From Sabethes cyaneus (taxonomy: Eukaryota > Arthropoda > Insecta > Diptera > Culicidae), in assembly GCF_943734655.1 (NCBI RefSeq), contig NC_071353.1, forward strand, positions 150,302,179 through 150,366,178: a stretch of DNA of 64,000 nucleotides, read 5' to 3'. A program made the position numbers and the translations under genes. Under the pieces are notes generated by a model. That model was not told the DNA's origin, did not search any database, and worked only from the letters and a program-made list of their open reading frames with translations. Every line of letters begins with the position of its first letter. The first letter of the stretch is position 1. This document shows positions 1 to 10,225 of this stretch, piece after piece.

Positions 1-1390
1 TGGTTTTGGTTGGTGTTTTCTGTTCCGTATTCTTTTTCTTGTCTCGTTTTTCGTTTTTGTCGGTCGCTGTTTCTGCTTTTTCTGCTCCTTTTTTCTTCTT
101 TTCTTGTCCTGTTTGTTTGTTTTTTTCATTGCATTTTATTGTTCCGTCCCAATTCTCGTCTTTTTCTAATCCGTTTTTCGGTTTCGTGTTATCCGTTCTT
201 CCTCTTTTTCTCCTCTTTTGTCACGTTCTGTTTTTCTTTTATGATACCTTTTGTTTTCTTTTTTTTTCCAGTCTCATTTTCCTCCTTTTCTGTTTCTTCC
301 ACCGTTTACTACCGTTTTTACCCGTTTTCTATCCCTTTTCTATCCCGTTTTACCCCCTTTTCTGTCAAGATTTTCGTATTTTTCTCTCGTTTTTTCCGTT
401 CTTTATCTTTTTCTGTATAGTTTTCTCGTTTTCTTTCATGTTTCCTACAGTTCCACTTTTTTGTAACGTTGGAAGGGAAAAAGCTTCCAATTTCTCCTTC
501 TTTTTGTCTGTTGTCTCTTCTTCTACTGTTCAGCAGAAACGAGTGTTTCTGCTTTTCCTGTCCCGTTTTTCGCCCTTTTCCTAAATCCGGGTTACTCTTT
601 TCTCCGTTTTTTTTTGTCTTCTTCCTACCATTTTTCACCATCTTCAGGCCCATTTTACCTCTTTGCCTGTTTCGTTTGTTAACATTTTCTTTCCCGTTTC
701 GTCTTCTCTTTTCCGGCATCAATTTTTGTCTTTTGTCGCTTTTCTAGCCCGTTTTTATTTTCGTCTGAACCGTTCTTCTTCTTGTCATGTTCTGGTTTTT
801 TCCCCGACCCCTCTTGTCTTCCGTTTTCACCTTTCCTCTTTTCCATATCTCTGCTTTTCTGTTTCTCCAGTTTCCTGCCGTATTGTCTTCTTTTTGTTTC
901 CAGTTTCTATCCTGTTTTCGCCCTTTTCTGTTCAGTTAATTGTATTTTTCTCCGTTTTCCCTTCTCTTCTCTTATCTCTTCAGTTTCTCATCTTTTGCTG
1001 TCTGTGCTGGTGAAGGCTCCTCGTTTGCCCTCCAGTTTACTTCTATTCCTATTTTTTTAACATTTTACGTCCCGTTTTCCTTTCCATTCTGTCATATTTT
1101 TTCTTTCGTTTTTCTTTTTGTCATGCCAGTTTTGATTTTTTTTCTTGGTTTTTTCTCATGTTTTAAACTATTTGTTATTTACTTTCCCGTGTTTCGCCTT
1201 TTCTTGCCTTTGTTTCCTTTTGTTTCGTTTCCAGTTTTCATCTTTTCCTAGCCTTTTATCTTCTTTCCATCCCATTTTTTTGTCTTCGGCTGTCTTCCTC
1301 TTTTCCTTTTTTTTTTGGTGCCTCGTTTACTTTATTTTGGATTTCCTGTTTTCCTTTTTTATCACCCGTTTCATCTTTTTCTGCCCACCT
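1..1390. repeat. pyrimidine-rich degenerate low-complexity tract
   Basis: The + strand is almost entirely T and C, built from degenerate variants of short phrases such as CCCGTTTTTC, TCCTTTTCTGT and GTCCCGTTT. Open frames here are rich in Phe, Ser, Leu and Pro only because a purine-poor strand lacks stop codons. This is the reverse-complement orientation of the purine-rich tracts found elsewhere in the window. Confidence 0.9.
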
Positions 1391-1487
1391 AGTTAGCTCC
1401 GTGGTACGATGTTGATGCTGGCCTAACAAGCCAGTCGTCGTATGTTCGAATCTCGACTGAGCGGTGCCGCTACAGAGTTAATAGGAT
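1384..1487 (+). mobile_element. tRNA-derived SINE, 5' part (copy 1, interrupted)
   Basis: The sequence has an A-box-like region after the start (TTAGCTCCGTGGTACG) and a B-box-like GTTCGAATC at 1,444-1,452, then GCGGTGCCGCTA and a TAGGATC block. It matches the reverse complement of 14,378-14,582 in the same order. The rest of the element resumes at about 1,870. Confidence 0.75.
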
Positions 1488-1869
1488 CTTCTCAGCTAGC
1501 ATTTTCATATGTATAAAAAAGGTAAAAATCAGCATTACGTACAGATATACATGCTAAATAAATTGTATTTCATGCGCAAAGTTGGCATTTCCGTTCTATT
1601 TTGGAGGCGATATACGTCATTACGAATAATTTTGTGCGTTACGACTATATAAGTATTTATATACGATAATATCCGATTAAGCGCGAGTCGCTCCGTACTA
1701 CTCTACGATTTTGTGCTGAAAATCGTATGTATGTCAGTTAATACCATTATATACGACAGAAAATTAACTTGATCCCACTTTATCCAGCTTTAGTTGCGAC
1801 TTCGAGTTTGTTCGGAGATATTTTCGATAGTTTTCGAACATTGATATACGAGTTGGTGCTAGCTGGGTT
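1488..1869. mobile_element. insertion splitting the SINE, with short inverted ends
   Basis: About 380 bases separate the two halves of a SINE that is uninterrupted elsewhere. Near its ends are CAGCTAGCA (1,493-1,501) and TGCTAGCTG (1,857-1,865), exact reverse complements of each other. The interior is AT-rich with no coding potential. A target-site duplication is not clear, so the exact ends are uncertain; a small non-autonomous DNA transposon is the simplest reading. Confidence 0.55.
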
Positions 1870-1965
1870 TGCACTAGTCCCGAAATTTTCCTGTACTCTA
1901 AAAATCGGCTGCGAAGGGTCAAGTTCTGAAGGACGTATGTAGCCATGGCTCTGCTTTGCTCTCAC
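1870..1965 (+). mobile_element. tRNA-derived SINE, 3' part (copy 1)
   Basis: GCACTAGTCCCGAAATTTTC then CTGTACTCT and CGGCTGCGAAG match the tail of the SINE copies at 14.4 and 27.9 kb. It ends near GGCTCTGCTTTGCT, similar to the AAGGCTTTGCTT end of the 27.9-kb copy. Confidence 0.7.
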
Positions 1966-2990
1966 CTTTTTCTCTTTCGTTATTCTTTTTCCATTTTAGA
2001 TTCTCTTAAGTTCCTTTCCGTTCTTATCTCGTTTTTCCTTTTTCTGTCCGTTTTTATCCTGTTCCATTTTTCGTCCTTTCCCTGAGTCCGTTTTTTGTCT
2101 TTTTTTTCCATTTTTCCTCTTTTCCTGTCTCATTTTTGTCCCGTTTAATTTCTTCTCGGCCACGATTTTCGTCTTTTTTCGCTTTTCTATGCCGTTTTTT
2201 CATATTCGTCTGTTCCGTTCTTTCGTTTAGAATGTCCTGGTCTTCCTGCTTTTGTTCAATTTTTGTCTTTCTTCATTCGTTCATCTTCGTTTTCAGCCCT
2301 TTTTCCCCCTTTTCCTGTCTTGTTTATTGTCAATTTTGTCCCGTTTCGACTCTTTTCTTTTTTTTGGTCCCTTATTAGTATTGGTTTTTTATCCTTGTTT
2401 GTCACGTTCTGTTTTTCTTTTCCGATCCCTTTTGTATTCTGTTTTAATTTTTTTATCCCGTTTTCCCGTTCTCTTTTCTCCATTTTTCTGCTACCGTAGT
2501 TTCCAGTTTACAGTTTTTGTCCTATTTTTGTATGGGCTTTCCTTCTTTTCTCTTGTTTTTCATCTTTTCTCATCCGTTCTTCATCTTTTTCTGTCCAATT
2601 TCCTTGTTTGCCCCGCCGTTTCCTTCTTTTCAATTTTTCTTACTTTTTACGTCTCGTTTGCTCTCCCAGTCTTTCACGTTTTTCTTTTTTAGGGCCAGTT
2701 TTGATTCTTTTCTCTCGTTTACTTTTTTCCGTGTTTGCTGCTCTATTTTTCCGGTGATCGTCGTTTCCTATCTTATTTTCTCTTATTTTCAGTTCTATTT
2801 TTTTCTAATGTTTTAAACTATTTTTTTGTTAGTATCTCGCTCGTCTTTTTCGTATTTTCTCTTCTTTTCCTTCGTTTTCCTTCCTAGTTTTCAGTTTTTT
2901 TTAACTTCTACTCTTTTAACAAATAATTTTTTTTTCTACTCTTTTCCTTCTTTTTTTCGTCTTCATCTTTTGATTCGTCGTGATTAGTTC
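1966..2990. repeat. pyrimidine-rich degenerate tract
   Basis: Same T/C-rich phrase structure as 1-1,390, in the same orientation. The SINE and its insertion appear to sit inside this tract. It becomes nearly pure T-rich sequence towards 2,950. Confidence 0.88.
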
Positions 2991-3425
2991 AACTTTGTCT
3001 GTTGCGTTTAATTTGTTTTGGGCTCCTTAGTTTTTCCTTTCCTCTTTTACTCATCGCGAACGAATATGAACAGCTGATGAAGAGGCAGTTAAGTTTTACG
3101 AGAATTAGCTTAGGAAAGCAACAGTTTAAGATTGTAATCTCTATATAAATAATTTTTTAAGAAGTTTAAATTACCTTTCACTGGAAACAGCTAGTAGTTT
3201 CCAATGTAAATTTCAATGTATTGTATTGTACAAACATGAAACGATTATGATCTATTGATTAACAAGCGAATATGATCAGCCGGAGGCGGAACAACTGCTG
3301 TTACGAACACGGTTGAATGCTTACCGGCTAGAAGTCAATCAACCGAAACATGTTCAACAATCAATCGATTGAAACTTATCTGTGGTTGAATTTCAAAACA
3401 AACCCATCGCCCAGTAAATCAGCGT
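2991..3425. other. non-coding sequence with no recognised feature
   Basis: AT-balanced sequence without a convincing gene. Two short related phrases occur at about 3,055-3,085 and 3,260-3,290 (GCGAAnnAATATGAnCAGC-like), suggesting an old local duplication. Confidence 0.5.
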
Positions 3426-4260
3426 ACTACGCGAGCCACTTTTTCCCTCCCCCTGTAGTGCAGTGAAGGGCGGTGTCCGATCGATTTTCCACTCTCCTCG
3501 AAATCCCGCTTAACCAGCTAATCTTGTCAGACCCAATTAGAGAAGTGAGCGCGCAACCAGCAAAGTACCGCAACAACCCGAATCCCCGAAGTGACGAATC
3601 CAGAATCTATTCCCCAGCGGAGCTGGGCTGAGCTCAGCAGAAAAAGAAGCACACACACAGACAGTTACAGTAAAAACAGCAAAATCTAGAAACTGGTTTG
3701 TCCAGTTTTCCGCTGGGTTAACGCGCGCAGCGCGGATTGAAGTCAGAGGCGCAACTTGCTTGGATGGGGACCTCGTCGGGACAAGCAACTAAAATCAAAA
3801 CAACAGCACAGCGCGCTATTTTGCATCGCTCAGCAGAGCGCTACACACTTGCTTTGTCGTCGGTCGTCCGTCTTCTTCGGGTTACCCTCCGATCCGATAG
3901 GATCGGTAAACATTGCCCAGCTTGGCTGGCCAGCAAGCCAGCCAAGCCGGCCATCAGCAGGGAAAGTCAAAACCTTCTTCTCTGTTTCTGGTTGGTGGAT
4001 ATTCTACCTGACAAATCGGGTTTTATTTGCGCGTTCGACAAAGGAGAACTTACGTGCCTACGAAGTGAGTCTCGGCTCGACTTGACTCGACCTGTTTCTT
4101 GTTTGTTGTTTGTTGTTTACTATCTGCGTGAGAGTGTATTTGTGGATCGCTCACTGGGCCACAACCAGCTAGCCAGTTAAGCGACCAGCCAGTCAAGCCA
4201 GCGATACCGTTAATAGGCACACGTGTAAAACTGGCCCTGATGACGACGAGCAATTGACAA
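3426..4260. other. GC-richer single-copy island (candidate regulatory DNA)
   Basis: Base composition changes sharply from the surrounding repeats to mixed, CpG-containing sequence. No frame resembles a known protein. The island contains the hairpin at 3,920-3,947. It resembles the other islands in the window, which may be conserved regulatory or untranslated regions. Confidence 0.35.
3920..3947. repeat. perfect 10-bp-stem hairpin
   Basis: GCTTGGCTGG (3,920-3,929) and CCAGCCAAGC (3,938-3,947) are exact reverse complements around an 8-base centre. No U-run follows and nothing indicates function. Confidence 0.6.
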
Positions 4261-5335
4261 AGCTTGTTTGTTTGCTTGTTTGTTTGAATGATTCGAACGA
4301 GCCTTTGGTACCTTTGAACAAGTGCTTTGGTGAGAGGTTGCTGGAAAAAATGGGAAGTAGGCCTTGAAATGGAAGTTTTAGAAACAAAATAATCTCTGTA
4401 ACCCAGAAGTCCGCCATTTTTAATTTAATCGGTCACTATTTTTTCGGTCTAATTTAAGCTCAATTTCAATTCGAGTTTCATGCACAATTTCAACGCCGAT
4501 ATCGCCCGTCAAAGCGAATTGCTAATTACCGACGGGGAAGACCTTTCAGCAGGTTGGAACCTTTCAGTTTTATTCGGTTTCAATCCCACACGATAAATTA
4601 TATCACTGATCCAACTCACACTCTGTTACGGGTGTCTGCTTAAGAAAAATAGTTCATTAGGAGGGCATATCTCTCGTGAAGGAAGCTTCCCATAGGTGCT
4701 CCTTTGGTTTGCTTAAAAAAATTATTCCGAAATGTGAACAAAAAATATTTACATACATGACAAAGTCGAGTTGGCTTCCTGCAATCTTTTACATTGCATC
4801 TCCAAACTCCATGTTTTTCTGAGGATTTGTAGTCAACATTCCAGCCATTTTTCATAAGGTCTAATCCTAAGAAGTTCGAAAATAATTTGTAATTATTATG
4901 GTAAAATTGTATATTCTCCGGCGAGGTGTGGCTCTCTTTTGACTGGCCTGTTTAGCGGTACTAATGCACAGGTCCTGTCTGAGCCAGGCTTATTTTTAGC
5001 TCATCCTTATCATAAAGAGACAGAGACCACTGCTTCTCACAGCAACCAAGTGCTTTCGTTTTCTTTTCGTTAAATCGTTTAATTTGCCCACAAATGATGC
5101 CGTATTCTGGTTTCTCTTACAACAACTCATCTTGGCACAGAAAGAGCCCAACTAGGTCCAGTTTTAAGCTAATTTTCTAATCTTTCAATGGCAAAATTGT
5201 CACGATAACATTGTTTGTTATTAGTGAGTAATAACTCGGTTTTACTGAACCAAACAACGTAGAGAGCAAACAGTTATCATGGAAATGTGAGTCAAATTTC
5301 TTAGCACACTCACAGATGGATTACAGATGGATCTA
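4261..5335. other. non-coding sequence with remnants of interspersed repeats
   Basis: No gene is supported. At 4,415-4,445 there is a phrase (TTTTTAATTTAATCGGT, then CTATTTTTTCG) that recurs at about 58,537-58,567 beside a purine-rich tract, and a short CAATTTCAATTC-type block follows at 4,450-4,500. This suggests a truncated edge of the composite purine-rich repeat. Confidence 0.45.
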
Positions 5336-5640
5336 CAGAGATAGTCTGTCTCCTGCTGGTTTCTAGAAAACGAAGCAAAAAAAAGGAAAAATAAGACAGC
5401 AGGAAGATAAAACGGAAAAGAACAACCGGAAGCAAAACGTGACGCAAACCGAACAAACAGGTTAGAAAACGATGGAGAACGATAGAAAAAGGAAATAAAA
5501 ACGACGATGAAAAAAAGAAAAAATGAAATAAACAGACCGGTGTCAGAATTAGAGGAATAATGAGATATTGAAAAATAAAAACAATTGAACAAAAAACAGG
5601 AGAGAAAGAAAGGGAAAACGAAACAGAAACGAGAAGGCTG
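5336..5640. repeat. purine-rich degenerate tract
   Basis: A/G-rich phrases such as GGAAAAATAAGACAG and GAACGATAGAAAAAGG, the complement of the type at 1-1,390. Confidence 0.85.
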
Positions 5641-6365
5641 CACAGTGGTCCAAACAGAGAAATACGTGATCGTGTGATATTGCGCCGAAACGTGAAGCTT
5701 TTGGCATGTAATGCCTTTAGTAACATTTCTTGGTATAATAAGCCCCTTTTTGTGAGAGAAATCTTTGGGTGATTAATTCCCTTAAAAGTGAAATACGAAA
5801 TTTATTTTCTCGTATATTCGAGATACAGGTCTGGTACTTTCAGCCAAGTTGTAGTAAACATCAATACAAACAACTTTGTCAAAGACGCCATACTTGTATC
5901 TCTTTATGGAAATTATCTACGAAGCGTTATTCGTGGACAAACCCTTCAAAATCGTTCATAAACCCTGACTTATTCTGGTCAATTTTTACGTGTTGGTAAT
6001 GTTCTAGAAAGTTGTTTATCTTGCTAAAATCAACGTTTCTGTAGAACATTATTATATGTTATTTTCTAAACTTTCGGAGATTTTGAGCTTTTTTGGTGAA
6101 AAATAATACTTTTTTAAGCATAAATATTTCCTAAAGTGGCAAATGGTGGCAGATCAAACAACTCCTACTTAAAAGTACAACAAAAAACCTGTAAAAGCAA
6201 GTGTCAATTGACTGTATCTGTGTCCTCAAAAGTTGCAGTTGTTTTAAAAATCCATCTCAGTCTCATGCTAACAGAACAATTAAACTGTACTTCGGATGCA
6301 ATAAACGCCATTTTGTTTACTTCGACAATCTCTTTTTAATAAGTTAAGTTACCAGCAATTTTTTC
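5641..6365. other. AT-rich sequence, no recognised feature
   Basis: No frame, RNA gene or repeat boundary is recognisable between the two purine-rich tracts. Confidence 0.5.
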
Positions 6366-7135
6366 ACCTATTTTCGAGTCGAAAATGAATGTAGACTAAG
6401 TAAGCCGGAAGAAAAACTGCATCAAAACTGCCATCAAAAGGCATGAAAAGACGTAAAACGTGACAGGATGAGAGGGAAAACAAGACATAAAAAGAGAAAA
6501 TAAAAGTGGAAAACAGAAGAGAAAAAAAAAGAATACGAGGCAATAAACTAGGAAAAGAAGGAGAACGAAAGAGAATAGAAGAAAAATAAGACAAAGGCAA
6601 GAAGAATTCTGATAGACACGAAGAAAACATAAAGCATAAATAAACAGAAAAAGAGAAGAAAAAAATGGGACAAAAAGGAGGAAAAACGGGATACAAAAGG
6701 AAGAAAAAACATCGAGAAAATACGAAAAAAACGAGAACAGAAAAAGTGAAAAAGTGGGACTGAAAAGTAAATAAAAGAAAGGAGAAAAAAATGAAAACAA
6801 AACTCAAAAGCGATAAAACGGAAAAGCAGTACAGAACGTGATAAAATGGGAGGAAAGGTAAGACTTTCAGGAAGAATGAGGATGTGCTACAGGGTAGGAC
6901 AAGAGAAGAATCGGAATTGAAAACGGAAGAAGGCAGAAAAAAACGGGACTGAGGTAGAAAAAGGACGAAACCGGGACAGGAAGAGAAAAGAAAAGGAACA
7001 ATAAAACAGGAAAAACGAGACAAAAGGTGGAAAAACTGATGAAAATTGAGAGCGAAAAACCAAGAAAACGGTACAACGGAGGGGAAAAAACGGGACTGAA
7101 AAGGAGAAATGGAACAAAACTGAGATCAAATGTGT
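6366..7135. repeat. purine-rich degenerate tract
   Basis: A/G-rich repeats of the GAAAAACGGGACTGAAAAGG kind. The tract ends in GTGTGAGAGAATAAGAC at about 7,131-7,147, a phrase also found at the end of the 18.3-19.3-kb tract. Confidence 0.88.
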
Positions 7136-7427
7136 GAGAGAATAAGACGGAACTGTCAATTTTTTATTTCAAGAAACTTCTTATCTCATTTCACGTCCAT
7201 GTGCGGTTTAAAATAAAATTTCAAGTTCAAATTAAATTCCAATTCAATGTCCATCATCAAGTTTAATTGCATCTGCGATTTTAAGTCCATTATCAGGTCT
7301 AATTTAATTAATTCAAACTCTAATTTCAAATCCAATTTCAAGTACAAATCCCATTCTCCAATTTCAAATCTAAATTCAAATATACTTCCAAGTCTAATCT
7401 CCAGTCTAATTTATGATCAACTAGCTG
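7136..7427. repeat. degenerate TTCAAGTCCAATTT-type block
   Basis: Repeated variants of AATTTCAAGTCC and AATTCCAATTC follow directly on the purine-rich tract. The same arrangement of two block types recurs at 19.3, 42.4 and 59.7 kb and, inverted, at 16.0-16.3 kb. Confidence 0.8.
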
Positions 7428-9170
7428 ACCCGACAAACTTCGTATTGCCACAAATTAAACTGTGTTGTTCATAAATCGTGAATCTCGGATGACCTTTGTC
7501 ACAATCTCGAGTATTGCAAGTTTCTGAGGAGTTCATGGGTGTTTTAATACACAAATTTTCCTCACAGTAAAGTAGAAAACAGCTCCCCCATTGCTTAGAC
7601 TGATAAAATAAAGCAGTACCGTTTTGCGGAACACCTCTTCTCGGTTGACCATAACGCAGAATATAATTTCGCGGAAAACCTTACGCGGGATGTACCATTT
7701 CACGGAAAATGTTTTCGTGGAAAGTAGCATTTCGCACACAGCACACTTTTGTCATTTCTGGTTGCTGCAACCTATTTAAGATGACATTAGTCAATAATCG
7801 GTTGCCACAACTAGTTTATAACAACTGTGCTCGTTCTCGCTGTCGCTCGTTCGGACCCAACTGAAGAAAGTACTGAAGTCGCTTTTTACGCGGTTTTTTA
7901 CGCGACTATTTTTACGCGAATTTCGGAATTTACGTGGATGTGCTCAAAACGTCTACTTTTTCGCGTAGTGTTAAAATCCACAAAGTATTTTTATACGCGA
8001 AATTTTGAAATACACGCGGTTTTTTATGCGAATTTCGGAATTTACGCGGTTTAGATTTACGCGGGACGTATCCTTCGCGTAAAAAATGACTTGAGTGTAA
8101 TAGAGGTCAGTAGAGCTAGGAAAATAAATAAACCTAATTGATAGTTTTTGTTATCTTGTTATTGACTAACGTTTAAGCGTGAAGTTAAGCGTGAGGTGCG
8201 AGCATATGGTTATGGTATTGAAGTTGAATGAAACAAATATGCCAAAAGCTTACTAATTGGTTATATTTTGTTGTCTGAAAGTTTATCCTTTTCAAACTAT
8301 TGACTAACGTTCAATAAAATTTCTCGAGTTCGATTAGTTTTTAAGATCCGCAAAAATTTTGTTTTATTTGTATGAGAGTCCTTATCCCCCTACCACAGGG
8401 GTGAGGCGACTAAAACTAAAACTAAAAAAAATTCTACCTCCAAAACCCCCTTATGCCAAATTTGGTTCCATTTGGTTGATTGATTCTCTAGTTTGTTTTG
8501 TACATTTGTACAAAAATTTGTACATATTTCATTTGTATGGAAATTTGTACATATTTCATTTGTATGGGAGCGTCCCCTTTTAGAGGAGGGAGGGGTCATA
8601 ATTTCCCTCCTGAAGAGGGGAGGAGTCTCAGTGCACCATAGAAAAAGAATTTGCCTCCCAAAACACCCACATGCCAAGTTTAGTTTCATTTGCTTGATTA
8701 GTTCGGAAGTTATGGCGAAATATGAATTTCATTTGTATGGGAGCCACCCCTCCTAAAAAAGAGAGGGGTCCTAATTCATCATACAAAAAATTCTTTCCTC
8801 CAAACCCCCACATGCCAAATTCGGTTCCATTTGATTGATTAGTTCTCGAAATATGAGGAAATTTGTATTTCATTTGTATACGAGCGCTCCCCCTCCTAAT
8901 TTGGGAAGGGGTCCTAATTCAACATAGAAATAATTCTTGCCTCCAAAAACCTTCACACGCCAAATTTGGTTCCATTTGCTTGATTAGTTCTGAAGTTATG
9001 GCGAAATTTGTGTTTCATTTGTATGGGAGCCCCCCTCTTAGTGGGGGGAGGGGTCTCTAACCATCATAAGAACCTTTCTTGGCCCTAAAAACCTCTACAT
9101 GCAAATTTTCACGCCGATTCTATAAGGAACATCCCGACAGAAATCCATTTTTATATATAAGAATACTGGG
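7428..9170 (-). mobile_element. composite repeat element carrying an inverted 143-bp-type array
   Basis: The left edge begins CTAGCTGACCCGACAAACTT, a phrase I associate with the edge of a widespread arthropod repeat. The interior (about 7,630-8,090) repeats TTTACGCG/TTTCGCG phrases. The right part (8,350-9,110) is an array of about four diverged units with anchors at 8,470, 8,688, 8,829 and 8,974. A leader that on the minus strand reads TATATAAAAATGGATTTCTG closes it near 9,160. The same leader precedes the long array at 62.4 kb, there on the + strand. No protein is encoded. The superfamily is not certain. Confidence 0.65.
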
Positions 9171-9610
9171 TTATAGAGCCATTGGCTGCGTTTCACGGCC
9201 ATATTTATAAAGCTCTGCCGGTAGACGGTCCTTACCAGCAGCTTCATTGGTCTTCAACAACTCGATTTCCCGATTTCTAACTTTTTGGCGATCAGGTGCT
9301 GGAAAAACACTATCCTCCATGGGCACACCCAGGTTGACTTCCGTTCCATCTCCTTTTGTAACTTCGCCATTGAGGTGTTCATCGAGCAACTGTCTCCACC
9401 TGAAGACCCCTCCCGCTCGCTTGTGATTAGATACCCTGCCTCGTCCCTATCACATGTCAGGTTTCGGAGCGTAATATCATAACTACGAAGCTGTTGATAT
9501 TCGTTTGGTCTTTGCAGGAGAAAAATAAGGAAGGAATTATTTTTGGTAACATGCACAGTGAATTTTTTCCGGTTCTCAATTTCCAATGGTGAAAATTTCT
9601 GGAGCACCCC
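9171..9610 (-). mobile_element. non-LTR retrotransposon fragment (linker before the RT domain)
   Basis: Minus-strand frames, broken by shifts, read LRSYDITLRNLTCDRDEAG, then LDEHLNGEV, then NEAAGKDRLPAELYKYG. The last phrase matches the NNKAAGKDGIPAEL-type stretch just upstream of reverse transcriptase in non-LTR elements. It is a decayed pseudogene fragment. Related RT pieces occur at 17.7, 24.2, 27.4 and 51.4 kb. Confidence 0.8.
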
Positions 9611-10225
9611 CTCTAGCTACGCCAATGCCGGCCGAATATTCACGGTTCGAACATTGAGTTCTGCATTTAATGGCTGCAACCGCGTAAAAATATCACAAAA
9701 GATATGTGAAAAAATGATGCGTTTGAGCCGAACCATGAAAGAAAATTGATCACAGTATCTCGAAAGACACGACAAAAGGTAGAGAAAAATATCGAGCTCG
9801 GTTTGCTACCTTGCGGTACTTCTAATGAAGTAGATCCCTTGATTTGATACACAATCACAATCGGTTAGTTATATGAAGTCTAAATAAAGATGTCCTAAGC
9901 AACAATTTCAGTTTTATGGTGCCTTTATCGCTATTTTTATGATCAATTTTGTCCACTATTACGAAGTGTGTAATAAAAGTTTGAAGCCCTTAAACCGATT
10001 AGCGTTGAAGTGGCATTTGACCGAGTAGTCCACTGGAAGTAAAATAAAAATAAACTGAAGTGATCAAATGTGTCACCGATGAAAGGTAACCAATTACGAT
10101 GTTGCTCAAATTTGTTGATGAAAGGGTCGCTATCAAACTGAACGGCTGAACACCGGTGGTGGAAAAATTAAATTTTCTGGAACACATTGATAACAAATCA
10201 TAACAATTGGAACCGACAAACCTGA
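9611..10225. other. non-coding sequence, no recognised feature
   Basis: AT-rich. No coding or repeat signature could be supported. Confidence 0.45.
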
